From an uncultured Draconibacterium sp. (GTDB taxonomy: Bacteria; Bacteroidota; Bacteroidia; Bacteroidales; Prolixibacteraceae), in contig NZ_CAJXYQ010000021.1 in assembly GCF_913063105.1 (NCBI RefSeq), positions 1 through 64,000 on the forward strand: a stretch of DNA of 64,000 bases. The letters are read 5' to 3'. Each line of letters starts with the position of its first letter. Positions within the stretch are counted from its first letter, which is position 1. The position numbers were made by a program, and so were the translations under genes. Below the pieces are notes generated by a model. It searched no databases and had not been told where the DNA came from. It worked only from the letters and a program-made list of their open reading frames with translations. Below are positions 42,266 to 51,430 of the stretch, piece by piece.

Positions 42266-43561
42266 TTATGCAAGCATTTCAAGGAAAGCTTGTTCAAAAA
42301 AGAACTTCGACTCTCCAAAGGCAGGTTCCAAATCATCGAGCCAAATGGCATCAGGGTCGTATTTTGCAAAAAACGGACGGCCAACCCAACTCGGGTCTCT
42401 CCCCTGAAGGAAGTTTAATACAAACACCTTTTTACCGGCTACCTCGCTAACACCTACAATTTGCACCTTACCCGGGTTGCACGACATGCTTGGCCCCTTT
42501 ACGGTACGACAAATTCCGCTAACCTGGTTATAGGCACCTTTAAATATTTGCCAGGCCCGATTCAGGCTAACGGCAAAATAATCCTGCGCCCCGGTATTGC
42601 GGGCTATAAACATGTAATACGGAATTATTCCTTGCTTTACCTGCTCTCTCCAGTTCTCGGCCCAAATATCACTTCGGTCATTAATATTTTTGAGTAATGG
42701 CGACTGCGAACGTATTTGAACGCCGGCTGCAATTAAACGTTTTACAGCTTTTTGTACCGCCTCGGTTTTTAGTTCGCCCGGATGATTAAAATGTGCCATT
42801 AAAGCAACATTAATTCCTCTCTTTTTTACTTTCTCGAATAAACGAAGTAAATCATCAGCATCATCATCGGTGGTATATCGGTATGGCCAATAAGCCAATG
42901 ATTTGGTTCCAATACGAATATTTTTAAGATTGGGCAAATCAGCATCGAGCAAGGCATTAAAGTACGATTCAAAGAATCGCGTTTTCATCACAGCCGGATC
43001 GCCTCCTGTAAAAAGAACGTCAGTCACATGCGGATTTGCTTTAAGGTATTCAACCATTGTGTCCGCTTCTTTCATGGCAAACTTAAAATCGTTTAAGGCA
43101 AATTGTGGCCAGCGAAAACAAAATGTACAATAGGCATGACACGTTTGTCCCTGCGTGGGGAAAAACAACATGGTTTCTCTGTATTTATGCTGAATACCAC
43201 TTAATTTCCTGCCATTAAATTCGGGGACATTGCTCTCTTGTCCGGCAGGATTTGGATTTAATTTTAATCGGATTTTTGTTACTTCTTCCTGAATGGTTTT
43301 TCGGGGTGCATTTTTCGAAATTAACGAAGCAATTTTATTAAAACTGGCTTCGTCAAGCATTTCTTTTTGAGGAAAATTTAAAATAAAAAACGGATCGCGT
43401 TCAAAGTTACTCCAGTCGATCAACTCATCAACCACATAATTATCAGTTTTAAATGGCAATACCGTTCCAACTACCTCAATTTCCAGTTTCTGTTCTTCCG
43501 AAAGAAACTCCATTTGCGGAATTTGCCTAAAGTTATGAAGAGAATAAGGTTTATAATTCAT
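42266..43561 (-). CDS. KamA-like radical SAM aminomutase
   Basis: Lysine 2,3-aminomutase-like protein, 431 residues. CHAYCTFCF carries the CxxxCxxC iron-sulfur/SAM motif (Cys 141, 145, 148), VLFTGGDPAVM is the second SAM motif, and SCNPGKVQIVG contains the likely PLP lysine. An extra N-terminal region precedes the barrel. It is not in a lysine-fermentation cluster: no kamD, kamE or kdd genes are nearby, so the substrate could be lysine, glutamate or another amino acid. Single gene with its own terminator. Confidence 0.88.
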   Translation of the reverse strand: MNYKPYSLHNFRQIPQMEFLSEEQKLEIEVVGTVLPFKTDNYVVDELIDWSNFERDPFFILNFPQKEMLDEASFNKIASLISKNAPRKTIQEEVTKIRLKLNPNPAGQESNVPEFNGRKLSGIQHKYRETMLFFPTQGQTCHAYCTFCFRWPQFALNDFKFAMKEADTMVEYLKANPHVTDVLFTGGDPAVMKTRFFESYFNALLDADLPNLKNIRIGTKSLAYWPYRYTTDDDADDLLRLFEKVKKRGINVALMAHFNHPGELKTEAVQKAVKRLIAAGVQIRSQSPLLKNINDRSDIWAENWREQVKQGIIPYYMFIARNTGAQDYFAVSLNRAWQIFKGAYNQVSGICRTVKGPSMSCNPGKVQIVGVSEVAGKKVFVLNFLQGRDPSWVGRPFFAKYDPDAIWLDDLEPAFGESKFFFEQAFLEMLA

Positions 43562-43710
43562 CTCATTAAAATTTTTAATGGGATTTTATGCAAGTCGATC
43601 TGCAAATTTGAACGCACAATCTTAAAGTATTCGCTGCTCGAATAAATCTGTGGTTCTTCCTCCCATAGGATATTAAAGAACTGTGTTATTTTTTCTGTCT
43701 GTTTTCCCTT

Positions 43711-43742
43711 TTTTTCGTAGAATTCCGTGTACGAAATTCTAC
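43711..43742 (-). terminator. rodA operon terminator
   Basis: GTAGAATTCCG / CGAAATTCTAC hairpin (one mismatch, TGTA loop) followed on the minus strand by G and a run of A-complement T, about 80 bases past the rodA stop. Confidence 0.75.
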
Positions 43743-43823
43743 CAATTTTTTAAAGCCCCACAAAGGTAAAAAAATGAGGCTAGTAAAAAAATGTTTTAAA
43801 AAAGCTTAACATTGACGCGGGTT

Positions 43824-45251
43824 TTAGCCCGAAAGTTTCTCTAAACGACTTGCATCGAGACGAATAAAAATAAAGAGCAAAATAGTAAACGACCATAAAG
43901 AAGAACCGCCGTAGCTAAAAAATGGCAGGGGTATACCAATTACAGGCATCATACCGATTGTCATTCCGATGTTAACCATAAAATGGAAAAATAAGATTAC
44001 TGCAACCGAGTAGCCATAAATGCGTGAAAAGACCGAGCGTTGCCGCTCGGCAAGCCAAATCAGGCGCATAAATAAAACCAAAAACAGCAAAATAATCGTT
44101 ACCGATCCGGCAAAGCCCCACTCTTCGCCCACAGTACAAAAAATAAAATCGGTGCTCTGCTCCGGCACAAAATCAAATTTGGTTTGTGTACCTTTTAGGT
44201 AACCTTTACCCAACACCCCACCTGATCCGATGGCAATTTTACTTTGGTTAACATGGTAGCCGGCTCCGTGTGGATTGGACTCAATTCCCAGCAACTCGTT
44301 AATACGCACCTGGTGGTGAGGTTCCAAAATATTTTCAAATCCATAATCTACCGAAATGGTAAACAAGACAGACCCCAGAAATACAATAGCAATTTTAGTG
44401 TAATTGGGAATTTTATTTTTAATACTGGTATAAATTACAAACAACGACCCCACTACAGCTCCGGCAAGAATAAAATGGGCCAGTTCGAATTTTGTTGAGA
44501 TAAAAAAGCTTAATAGAGTCAAAAGGCCTATTGCCACAGCATAGGTGACAAAAATGTTTAAGAACGGCTTAAACTTAGGATTAAAAATCAGAAACAGAAG
44601 CAAAGCAATACCAATCATTACCATTGCCAGTGTAAGGTTTGGCAAGATTAAAGCCAAAACAAAAAGAATAGCTACCAGTGTTCCGAAAAACAGAACAACA
44701 CCCGAAAGGCCTTCGCGGTACAGCACCAAAACAAACGAGAAGTAAACCAATGCCGAACCGGTATCATTTTGTAATAAAATAAAAACAACCGGTGCTAAAA
44801 TAATTGCAGCCACCGTTAACAACGACTTGGGAGTTTGCAGTTTAAACCCATGCGTGCTCATGTAACGCGCAAGCGCCAATGCAGTTGCCGATTTTGTAAA
44901 TTCCGCAGGCTGAAACAATACAGGTCCTATTTCAAACCACGACCGGGCACCGTTTATTTCTTTCCCGACAAAAGGCACAAGAAGTAACAGAAGCATAAAA
45001 CCCCCATAAATAATGTAGGAGAAAAAAACAAAGAAATTTACTTCCAACAACATTATTACCAAGGCCAAAACCGATGCAGCACCAATCCACATCAATTGTT
45101 TTCCGTATTGCTGCGTAATATCGAAAATACTTTGATGCTCGTCGCTGTATAAGGCTGCATAAATATTAAACCACCCCATGAAAATCATGACCAGATAGAG
45201 CCCTACTGTCAACCAGTCGATATTTGCTAATATGTTATTTCTTCTTGGCAT
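43824..45251 (-). CDS. rodA: Rod-shape SEDS glycosyltransferase RodA
   Basis: Inner-membrane SEDS peptidoglycan polymerase working with PBP2 in cell elongation. The 475 residues have about ten membrane segments; NGARSWFEIGPVLFQPAEF and GSGGVLGKGYLKGTQTKFDF and VPEQSTDFIFCTVGEEWGF are SEDS signatures, and IGIPLPFFSYGGSSLWSF ends the family core. The ATG overlaps the mrdA stop by one base (TAATG), so translation is coupled. Somewhat longer than E. coli RodA because of an extended middle loop, as is usual in Bacteroidota. Confidence 0.96.
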   Translation of the reverse strand: MPRRNNILANIDWLTVGLYLVMIFMGWFNIYAALYSDEHQSIFDITQQYGKQLMWIGAASVLALVIMLLEVNFFVFFSYIIYGGFMLLLLLVPFVGKEINGARSWFEIGPVLFQPAEFTKSATALALARYMSTHGFKLQTPKSLLTVAAIILAPVVFILLQNDTGSALVYFSFVLVLYREGLSGVVLFFGTLVAILFVLALILPNLTLAMVMIGIALLLFLIFNPKFKPFLNIFVTYAVAIGLLTLLSFFISTKFELAHFILAGAVVGSLFVIYTSIKNKIPNYTKIAIVFLGSVLFTISVDYGFENILEPHHQVRINELLGIESNPHGAGYHVNQSKIAIGSGGVLGKGYLKGTQTKFDFVPEQSTDFIFCTVGEEWGFAGSVTIILLFLVLFMRLIWLAERQRSVFSRIYGYSVAVILFFHFMVNIGMTIGMMPVIGIPLPFFSYGGSSLWSFTILLFIFIRLDASRLEKLSG

Positions 45252-47068
45252 TAATCTGCTAATTCAGGGTTGTGCGGATCTGTTAATACAGCCTCCATCA
45301 TTTGTTTTTCGTATACCAGGCGGTTACTGGCAATGGTGTCGTTCAGGTATTTTTCTATAAGTAAACTCGCCATTGGCGCAGCGTAACTTGCACCCCATTT
45401 ACTGTGCTCAACATAAACGCAGATTGCAATTTTCGGATCTTCTTCCGGCGCAAAAGCAATGTAAGCGCCATGATCGATTCCCTGAGGGTTTTGAATGGTT
45501 CCGGTTTTTCCACAATAGCTAATTCCCGGCACAAAACGGTTCAAACGAGCAATCGTAACCTGCCGCATTCCTTCGTAAACCGGTTCAAAATGCCGGGCGT
45601 CAATTCCCGTTTCGTGTTTAAACAAAATACTTTGCCGTGTAGTATCATTTTCAACTTGTTTAATTATGTGTGGTTGATAATAATAACCTTTATTGGCAAG
45701 TATTGCTGCACAATTTGCCATCTGTATCGGAGTTGTACCCATCTCACCCTGGCCAATAGCAAGCGAACGCACGGTTAGTGCCCGCCACCAGGTGCCGTCA
45801 AATTTTTGGTTATAGTATTCAACAGTTGGCCTTAATCCTGGATTTTCGTTATAAAACTCCGTACTAACCCTTTCTCCCAAACCAAACCGTTGCACATATT
45901 CGCTCCATGTAGCAAAACCTTCGGTTGTTGAGGGAAATTTATTTATCGTATTCCGAAATGTATTCCATAAAAACGGATTACATGATTCGCGCACCGCATC
46001 AACAACACTGGCCGGCGACACATGATCATGTGTACACCTGATGGGCTGCGAAGATTTTCCGTGGCACACTACACGTGTAGAGGTAGTTATAGCCCCTTCC
46101 TGTAAACCAATTAAAATATTAAAGGGCTTAAAGGTTGACCCAGGCGGGTAGCGCGCCTGCAACGAACGATCGAACAATGGCATTAAAGTATCGTTTTGCA
46201 AACGACTAAAATTGCTGCCCCTTACCCGTCCTACCAAAAGTGCCGGATCGTAGGTTGGTGCACTCAGCATTGCCAGTATTTCGCCACTTGCCGGTTCAAT
46301 GGCGACAACTGCACCTTTTTTATTCTGAAAAAGTTTTTCAGCATAAACCTGCAAGTCAATATCAATTGTCGATACCAGATTCTTGCCGATTTCTGCCGGT
46401 TTATCTTCACGGCCATTTAGGTATGCTCCCTGAATGCGGTTGTGCACATCAACCATATATTTTTTTACGCCTTTTACTCCCCTAAGCTGTTTTTCGTAGG
46501 TCTTTTCAATGCCGCTTTGCCCAATGTAATCACCCGATTTATAATAACCATCGCGTTTTATATCGTTTGATGAAACTTCGCCAACATAGCCTAACACATG
46601 CGCCGCCACCGGATGTGTGTACTCGCGCAAGGTTCTGGTTTGCGAGTGAAAGCCCTTAAACTTGTACAACTGTTCTTGCAGCACTGCAAAATTTTCGGGC
46701 GAAATTTGTTTTACAAGTACCGAAGGTTTATAACGCGAATATTTCTTTGCTTTCGCAATGCCCTCTTCCAATTCGGTGGGCGAAATATCCAATAAATTAC
46801 AAAGCAGGAGGGTATCAAATTTTTCTACTTCGCGCGGAATAATCAGTAAATCGTAAGCTGTTTTGTTAAAAACCATGAGTTCCCCGTTTCGGTCGTAAAC
46901 CAATCCGCGAGCCGGGTATTGAACAACCTCGCGCAGCACATTGTTGGTGGCATATTTTTTATAGTCTGAATCCAATACCTGCAGGCGAAACAGGTTTATG
47001 GCATAAATCAGCCCCACCACAGCAAATACTGCTGCAACAACATAACTTCTTTTTGATAAATTGTTCAT
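45251..47068 (-). CDS. mrdA: Penicillin-binding protein 2
   Basis: Class B transpeptidase cross-linking peptidoglycan during elongation, partner of RodA. One N-terminal membrane anchor (about 10-28), a dimerisation domain from about 50 to 220, then the transpeptidase with YPPGSTFKPF (active Ser 311, Lys 314), ESCNPF (SxN) and CGKTGT (KTG, Lys 521). At 605 residues it is full length. It sits between mreD and rodA in the cell-shape operon. Confidence 0.96.
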   Translation of the reverse strand: MNNLSKRSYVVAAVFAVVGLIYAINLFRLQVLDSDYKKYATNNVLREVVQYPARGLVYDRNGELMVFNKTAYDLLIIPREVEKFDTLLLCNLLDISPTELEEGIAKAKKYSRYKPSVLVKQISPENFAVLQEQLYKFKGFHSQTRTLREYTHPVAAHVLGYVGEVSSNDIKRDGYYKSGDYIGQSGIEKTYEKQLRGVKGVKKYMVDVHNRIQGAYLNGREDKPAEIGKNLVSTIDIDLQVYAEKLFQNKKGAVVAIEPASGEILAMLSAPTYDPALLVGRVRGSNFSRLQNDTLMPLFDRSLQARYPPGSTFKPFNILIGLQEGAITTSTRVVCHGKSSQPIRCTHDHVSPASVVDAVRESCNPFLWNTFRNTINKFPSTTEGFATWSEYVQRFGLGERVSTEFYNENPGLRPTVEYYNQKFDGTWWRALTVRSLAIGQGEMGTTPIQMANCAAILANKGYYYQPHIIKQVENDTTRQSILFKHETGIDARHFEPVYEGMRQVTIARLNRFVPGISYCGKTGTIQNPQGIDHGAYIAFAPEEDPKIAICVYVEHSKWGASYAAPMASLLIEKYLNDTIASNRLVYEKQMMEAVLTDPHNPELAD

Positions 47069-47159
47069 GTACTATTCTCTCTGAACACAAAAAGGTACAG
47101 TAATTAATAGGTTCCTGATGGCTAAAGCATCAGTCCGCTGCTCCCTTTTCTCACTTCTG

Positions 47160-47663
47160 TTAATCGCGAAAAACTATAAACTGGCTTAAAACTATAACAA
47201 AAATTGAAAACAGCGAACTTAAAACTATACGATATAAAGTTCCGAATACATTTGCAAGGGTAAATACTTCAATAAAGAAAAGTGCTGTATGATGTAAAAC
47301 AACCATTATGACCGTATAGTAAAAAAACCAGGCCAATCCATTTTGTTGTAGGCCCGGGTAATCAAGCATGTCTTCCTCGCGGTTAGTAATTGCGCCAATT
47401 ACCAGGGGCCGCAGAAAAGCAATAAACACCGTTGCAAATGCATGAATTCCCAGTGTATTTGAGAAGATATCGATACAAATGCCAAGCAGGAAACCACCAA
47501 ATAACAATACATAACGTGGAGCATTTACAGGCAATAACATGATAAACAAGATGTAAATATAAGGGTTAACAAAGCCACTAATTTGCACCTGGTTTAAAAA
47601 CAGTACTTGCGTAAGCACAAGCACCACAAACATTATTAAATATTTAATTACTTCCCGTCCCAT
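47160..47663 (-). CDS. mreD: Rod shape-determining protein MreD
   Basis: Small polytopic inner-membrane protein of the elongasome, 167 residues with about five membrane segments; GGFLLGICIDIFSNTLGIHA is the conserved core. Its start overlaps the end of mreC by 20 bases, so the two are translationally coupled. A 91-base gap separates it from mrdA. Confidence 0.9.
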   Translation of the reverse strand: MGREVIKYLIMFVVLVLTQVLFLNQVQISGFVNPYIYILFIMLLPVNAPRYVLLFGGFLLGICIDIFSNTLGIHAFATVFIAFLRPLVIGAITNREEDMLDYPGLQQNGLAWFFYYTVIMVVLHHTALFFIEVFTLANVFGTLYRIVLSSLFSIFVIVLSQFIVFRD

Positions 47664-48492
47664 TTTTCACTTCGTCCTCTACCGCTTTTAACTCCTGCTT
47701 TTTAACGTTTTCAATTACGTGAACATAACGTATTGATTTAAAATCGACAGCCAGTTGTACGGTTATGTTGTAATAGTTTTCTCCCTGCGGCTTATCAAAT
47801 TCACTAATCGTTCCAATCAATAAGCCTTCAGGAAAAATTGAAGAATAACCGCTGGTCACAATCGTATCTCCCTGGATTAAGTTTACATGTATTGGAATTT
47901 CCTGAAGTTCTGCCTGTCGGTAATTTTCTCCGTTCCAATGTAACGAGCCATAATAACCGGTTTTTTTATGCTTTGCAGAAATACTCCATCTTGGATTAAG
48001 CAAAGACAGTCCGGCCGCATACGATTTGGAAACACTGGTAACAACCCCAACAACTCCTTCAGGTGCCAGAATCCCCTGATCGGGTTTAATTCCATCCCTC
48101 AGCCCCTTGTCAATAGTAATATAGTTTTGCTGCTTATTAATTGAGTTGTTTATAATCCGTGCTTCTTTATAAATAAAGGAGGAATCTGCTAACTCTTCCG
48201 ACAAAAACTCTGCTGTTTCGGGCACATTCAGCTCCTGATTTCCTCTACTCAGAAGCGTGCGCAGATGTGCATTTTCTGATGCCAACTGCTGATTAACACG
48301 CGAAAGTTCGAAATATTGAAAAACAGAACTGGTAGCATTGTACAAGCCCGCCGAAGCAGCGTTTGCCGAATTAAGAAACCGAGAGCGCTGAAAACTGTTA
48401 TAACTAAACACCAACACCAACGACACCGCTTCTAAAAACAGAAACAGTAGAAACGCATAATTTCGTACCAGGAATCGAAGGAGACTGCGCAT
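47644..48492 (-). CDS. mreC: Rod shape-determining protein MreC
   Basis: Bitopic periplasmic scaffold of the elongasome, 282 residues. One membrane anchor (about 10-30) is followed by a coiled-coil (VNQQLASENAHLRTLLSRGN, about 65-85) and two beta-barrel domains with NYITIDKGLRDGIKPDQGIL and GVVGVVTSVSKSYA, then GDTIVTSGYSSIFPEGLLIG. It binds PBP2 and MreD. It lies 21 bases after mreB and overlaps mreD. Confidence 0.95.
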   Translation of the reverse strand: MRSLLRFLVRNYAFLLFLFLEAVSLVLVFSYNSFQRSRFLNSANAASAGLYNATSSVFQYFELSRVNQQLASENAHLRTLLSRGNQELNVPETAEFLSEELADSSFIYKEARIINNSINKQQNYITIDKGLRDGIKPDQGILAPEGVVGVVTSVSKSYAAGLSLLNPRWSISAKHKKTGYYGSLHWNGENYRQAELQEIPIHVNLIQGDTIVTSGYSSIFPEGLLIGTISEFDKPQGENYYNITVQLAVDFKSIRYVHVIENVKKQELKAVEDEVKNGTGSN

Positions 48493-48513
48493 TTATATTT
48501 TTAAGAATTTCAG

Positions 48514-49536
48514 TTATCGGATAAGGAACGAGAAATTTTCAACATTCTTCAATGCAATTCCTGTTCCACGAACAACCGCACGTAACGGATCTTCAGCAAT
48601 ATGAAACGGAATACCAATTTTATCAGTCAATCGTTTGTCAAGGCCTTTTAACAATGCACCGCCACCGGCCAGCCATATTCCTTTGACAACAATATCGGCA
48701 TAAAGCTCCGGAGGTGTTTGCTCCAGGGCACTTAACACAGCTGTTTCAATTTTTGATATTGATTTTTCAAGGCAGTGTGCAATTTCCTGGTACGAAACCG
48801 GAACTTCGATGGGCAAAGCCGTCATTTGGTTTGGTCCTTGTACCACATAATCAGGTGGAGGATCTTTTAATTGCGACAGTGCCGAACCAACATGAATTTT
48901 AATTTCTTCGGCAGTACGTTCGCCAATTTTTATATTATGCTGATGACGCATATATTCCATAATATCTGCGGTAAGGTCGTCGCCGGCAATACGGATTGAT
49001 TTGTTGGTAACAATACCACCAAGCGAAATTACGGCAATCTCGGTTGTTCCTCCACCAATATCTACTACCATATTTCCTTCGGGTGCTTCCACATCAAGTC
49101 CGATTCCAATGGCAGCAGCCAATGGTTCGTAAACCATATAAACTTCTCGTCCACCGGCATGTTCCGACGAGTCGCGTACCGCACGAATTTCAACTTCGGT
49201 ACTACCTGAGGGGATGCAAATTACCATTTTTAAAGCCGGAGAAAACATTCTCGACTTCGGGTTAATCATTTTAATCATCCCCCTAATCATTTGCTCCGCA
49301 GCATTAAAATCGGCAATCACGCCATCTCGTAACGGCCTGATTGTTTTTAAATTTGCGTGCGTCTTCCCTTGCATTTGCCTTGCTTTCTCTCCAATGGCCA
49401 CCATTTTTTCTGTTTTAAGATCAATGGCTACAATTGAGGGTTCGTCCACCACAATTTTATCATTATGAATGATAATAGTATTGGCCGTTCCAAGGTCAAT
49501 TGCTATTTCCTGCGTTAAAAATGAAAATAAACCCAT
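48514..49536 (-). CDS. mreB: Rod shape-determining protein MreB
   Basis: Actin-like filament protein directing lateral wall synthesis. IAIDLGTANTIIIHNDKIVV (phosphate 1), VVDIGGGTTEIAVISLGGIV (phosphate 2) and WLAGGGALLKGLDKRL (adenosine motif) are intact. At 340 residues it is full length. It follows purH by 46 bases, and a near-consensus promoter element lies in that gap, so it may be transcribed both with and without purH. Confidence 0.97.
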   Translation of the reverse strand: MGLFSFLTQEIAIDLGTANTIIIHNDKIVVDEPSIVAIDLKTEKMVAIGEKARQMQGKTHANLKTIRPLRDGVIADFNAAEQMIRGMIKMINPKSRMFSPALKMVICIPSGSTEVEIRAVRDSSEHAGGREVYMVYEPLAAAIGIGLDVEAPEGNMVVDIGGGTTEIAVISLGGIVTNKSIRIAGDDLTADIMEYMRHQHNIKIGERTAEEIKIHVGSALSQLKDPPPDYVVQGPNQMTALPIEVPVSYQEIAHCLEKSISKIETAVLSALEQTPPELYADIVVKGIWLAGGGALLKGLDKRLTDKIGIPFHIAEDPLRAVVRGTGIALKNVENFSFLIR

Positions 49537-49564
49537 AAATTAATTTGCTATATATCTGGTGTTA

Positions 49565-49572
49565 TAAAGATA
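49565..49572 (-). promoter_or_regulatory. mreB promoter -7 element (near-consensus)
   Basis: On the minus strand TATCTTTA, seven of eight matches to TAnnTTTG, between purH and mreB. Confidence 0.45.
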
Positions 49573-49582
49573 ATTTTATTTA

Positions 49583-51175
49583 TTAATGTCTGAAATGGCG
49601 GCGGCCGGTAAATGCCATAGCAATGCCAAATTCGTTACAGGCCTCAATCACTTCCTCATCACGAATACTTCCTCCCGGCTCGATAATGTATTTTACACCA
49701 TACTCGTTGGCCGCTTCAATGCTATCGCGGAATGGGAAAAATGCATCCGAAATAAGAACTGAATTTTCAATATCCAATCCTCCTTTCAAATCAAAACGTG
49801 GCATGGTAAGGTAACGCAAACTATCCAAACGGTTCGGCTGCCCCATTCCTGCTCCGGTTAACCAAAATGCTCCGTTTTCATTTTCAGTTACAACTGCAAT
49901 AGCATTACTTTTCAAGTGTTTACAAGCAATTGAACCAAATTTGGCAAGATTCATTTTTGAAGCCTCAAACTCTTTTTTGGTTACCGTTTTAAATTCGGTG
50001 TCTAAACCTTCATCTTCATCCTGTACCAACATACCACCACTAATTGAACGGTATAGTTTTTCGCCGGCAATCATCGGACGCACAGCTGCTACCAATACCC
50101 GAAGATTTTTCTTCTTTCCTAAAACCTCCAGGGCTTCCTCGGTATACTCCGGTGCAATTATAATTTCGATGAATTTTTTACCAAACCACTCAGCGACCTC
50201 TTTTGTAACGGTATCGGTAAAACAAATAATTCCGCCAAATGCACTAATTGGGTCTCCGGCCCATGCCAGTTCCAACGATTCCATAATATTGTTGGTTACT
50301 GCCAACCCACACGGATTTAAATGCTTAATAACCGAAACAACCACCTTGTTATCAAGGTGTGAAACGGAGTGATAAGCATCGCTGGCCGATTTCCATGCGG
50401 CATCGGCATCAAGCATGTTATTGTATGATAATGCTTTTCCCTGAAGCACTTTTGCATTTGCTAAACTTTCGCCTTCTGCAACATTGTTGAATTTGAAGAA
50501 TGTTGCGGCCTGGTGAGGATTTTCTCCGTAACGAAGCACGTCTCCGTTATTCAGACTAATGCGTTCAGTTCCGGCATCAACTCCGGCATTAAAGTAGCTA
50601 AAAATAGCAGCATCATAATGCGACGATACACCAAAAGCCCTTCCGGCAAACCACTTGCGTTCTGCCATCGAAAATTCGCCATTATTTTCTTCCAGGTGTT
50701 TTAATAGTGGTTCATATTCGTTCTGTGAAGGAACAATCACCACATCTTTGAAATTTTTGGCAGCAGCACGAATCAATGAAATTCCACCGATATCAATTTT
50801 CTCAATAATGTCCTGCTCTTCTGCTCCTGAAGCCACGGTGTCTTCAAACGGATACAAATCAACAATTACCAAATCAATCTCCGGAATTTCGTACTCCGTT
50901 AACTGGCTAACATCGCCCTGATTATCGCGACGCGATAAAATACCTCCAAAAACTTTAGGGTGTAAAGTTTTTACACGTCCTCCCAAAATCGATGGGTAAC
51001 CTGTTAAACTCTCAACAGAGGTAACCTCTACGCCTAACGACTCGATAAAACTTTTTGTACCACCTGTACTTAATATCTTAACACCCAAGTCGTTTAGTTT
51101 TGTAACAATCTTATCTAAATTTTCTTTGTGAAAGACTGAAACCAGAGCAGTCTTAATTTTTTTATTATCAGCCAT
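49583..51175 (-). CDS. purH: Bifunctional AICAR transformylase/IMP cyclohydrolase
   Basis: Catalyses the last two steps of IMP synthesis. The N-terminal cyclohydrolase domain (about 1-200) starts TALVSVFHKENLDKIV and includes LSTGGTKSFIESLG and GGRVKTLHPKVFGGIL. The C-terminal transformylase domain contains LRYGENPHQAA, HLNPCGLA (the catalytic Lys-His pair) and SDAFFPFRDSIE. At 530 residues it is full length. It heads the minus-strand block with mreBCD, mrdA and rodA, with an exact promoter element 25 bases upstream. Confidence 0.97.
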   Translation of the reverse strand: MADNKKIKTALVSVFHKENLDKIVTKLNDLGVKILSTGGTKSFIESLGVEVTSVESLTGYPSILGGRVKTLHPKVFGGILSRRDNQGDVSQLTEYEIPEIDLVIVDLYPFEDTVASGAEEQDIIEKIDIGGISLIRAAAKNFKDVVIVPSQNEYEPLLKHLEENNGEFSMAERKWFAGRAFGVSSHYDAAIFSYFNAGVDAGTERISLNNGDVLRYGENPHQAATFFKFNNVAEGESLANAKVLQGKALSYNNMLDADAAWKSASDAYHSVSHLDNKVVVSVIKHLNPCGLAVTNNIMESLELAWAGDPISAFGGIICFTDTVTKEVAEWFGKKFIEIIIAPEYTEEALEVLGKKKNLRVLVAAVRPMIAGEKLYRSISGGMLVQDEDEGLDTEFKTVTKKEFEASKMNLAKFGSIACKHLKSNAIAVVTENENGAFWLTGAGMGQPNRLDSLRYLTMPRFDLKGGLDIENSVLISDAFFPFRDSIEAANEYGVKYIIEPGGSIRDEEVIEACNEFGIAMAFTGRRHFRH

Positions 51176-51200
51176 TTATTGGATTTTTCAAATTCGCTTG

Positions 51201-51208
51201 CAAAGATA
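51201..51208 (-). promoter_or_regulatory. purH promoter -7 element
   Basis: On the minus strand TATCTTTG, an exact TAnnTTTG match, 25 bases before the purH start. Confidence 0.65.
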
Positions 51209-51430
51209 AAAAAAACAGATAATTTACTGTAATAAACAAAGCGCTATTTAAAATATTATTCACAGCTTAAACATTTTTAAGAATATTGTAATAATTTCGG
51301 CTTAACGACACTAATAAAACAGCTTGACTGAAATAGGATGTTTTAGGTTTGAAAAAGAAGTAAAACCGGGTTTAAAAGTTTTTAAAACAGAATAAAAGAC
51401 GATCATTTTTGCACTAAAAAATTACCATTA

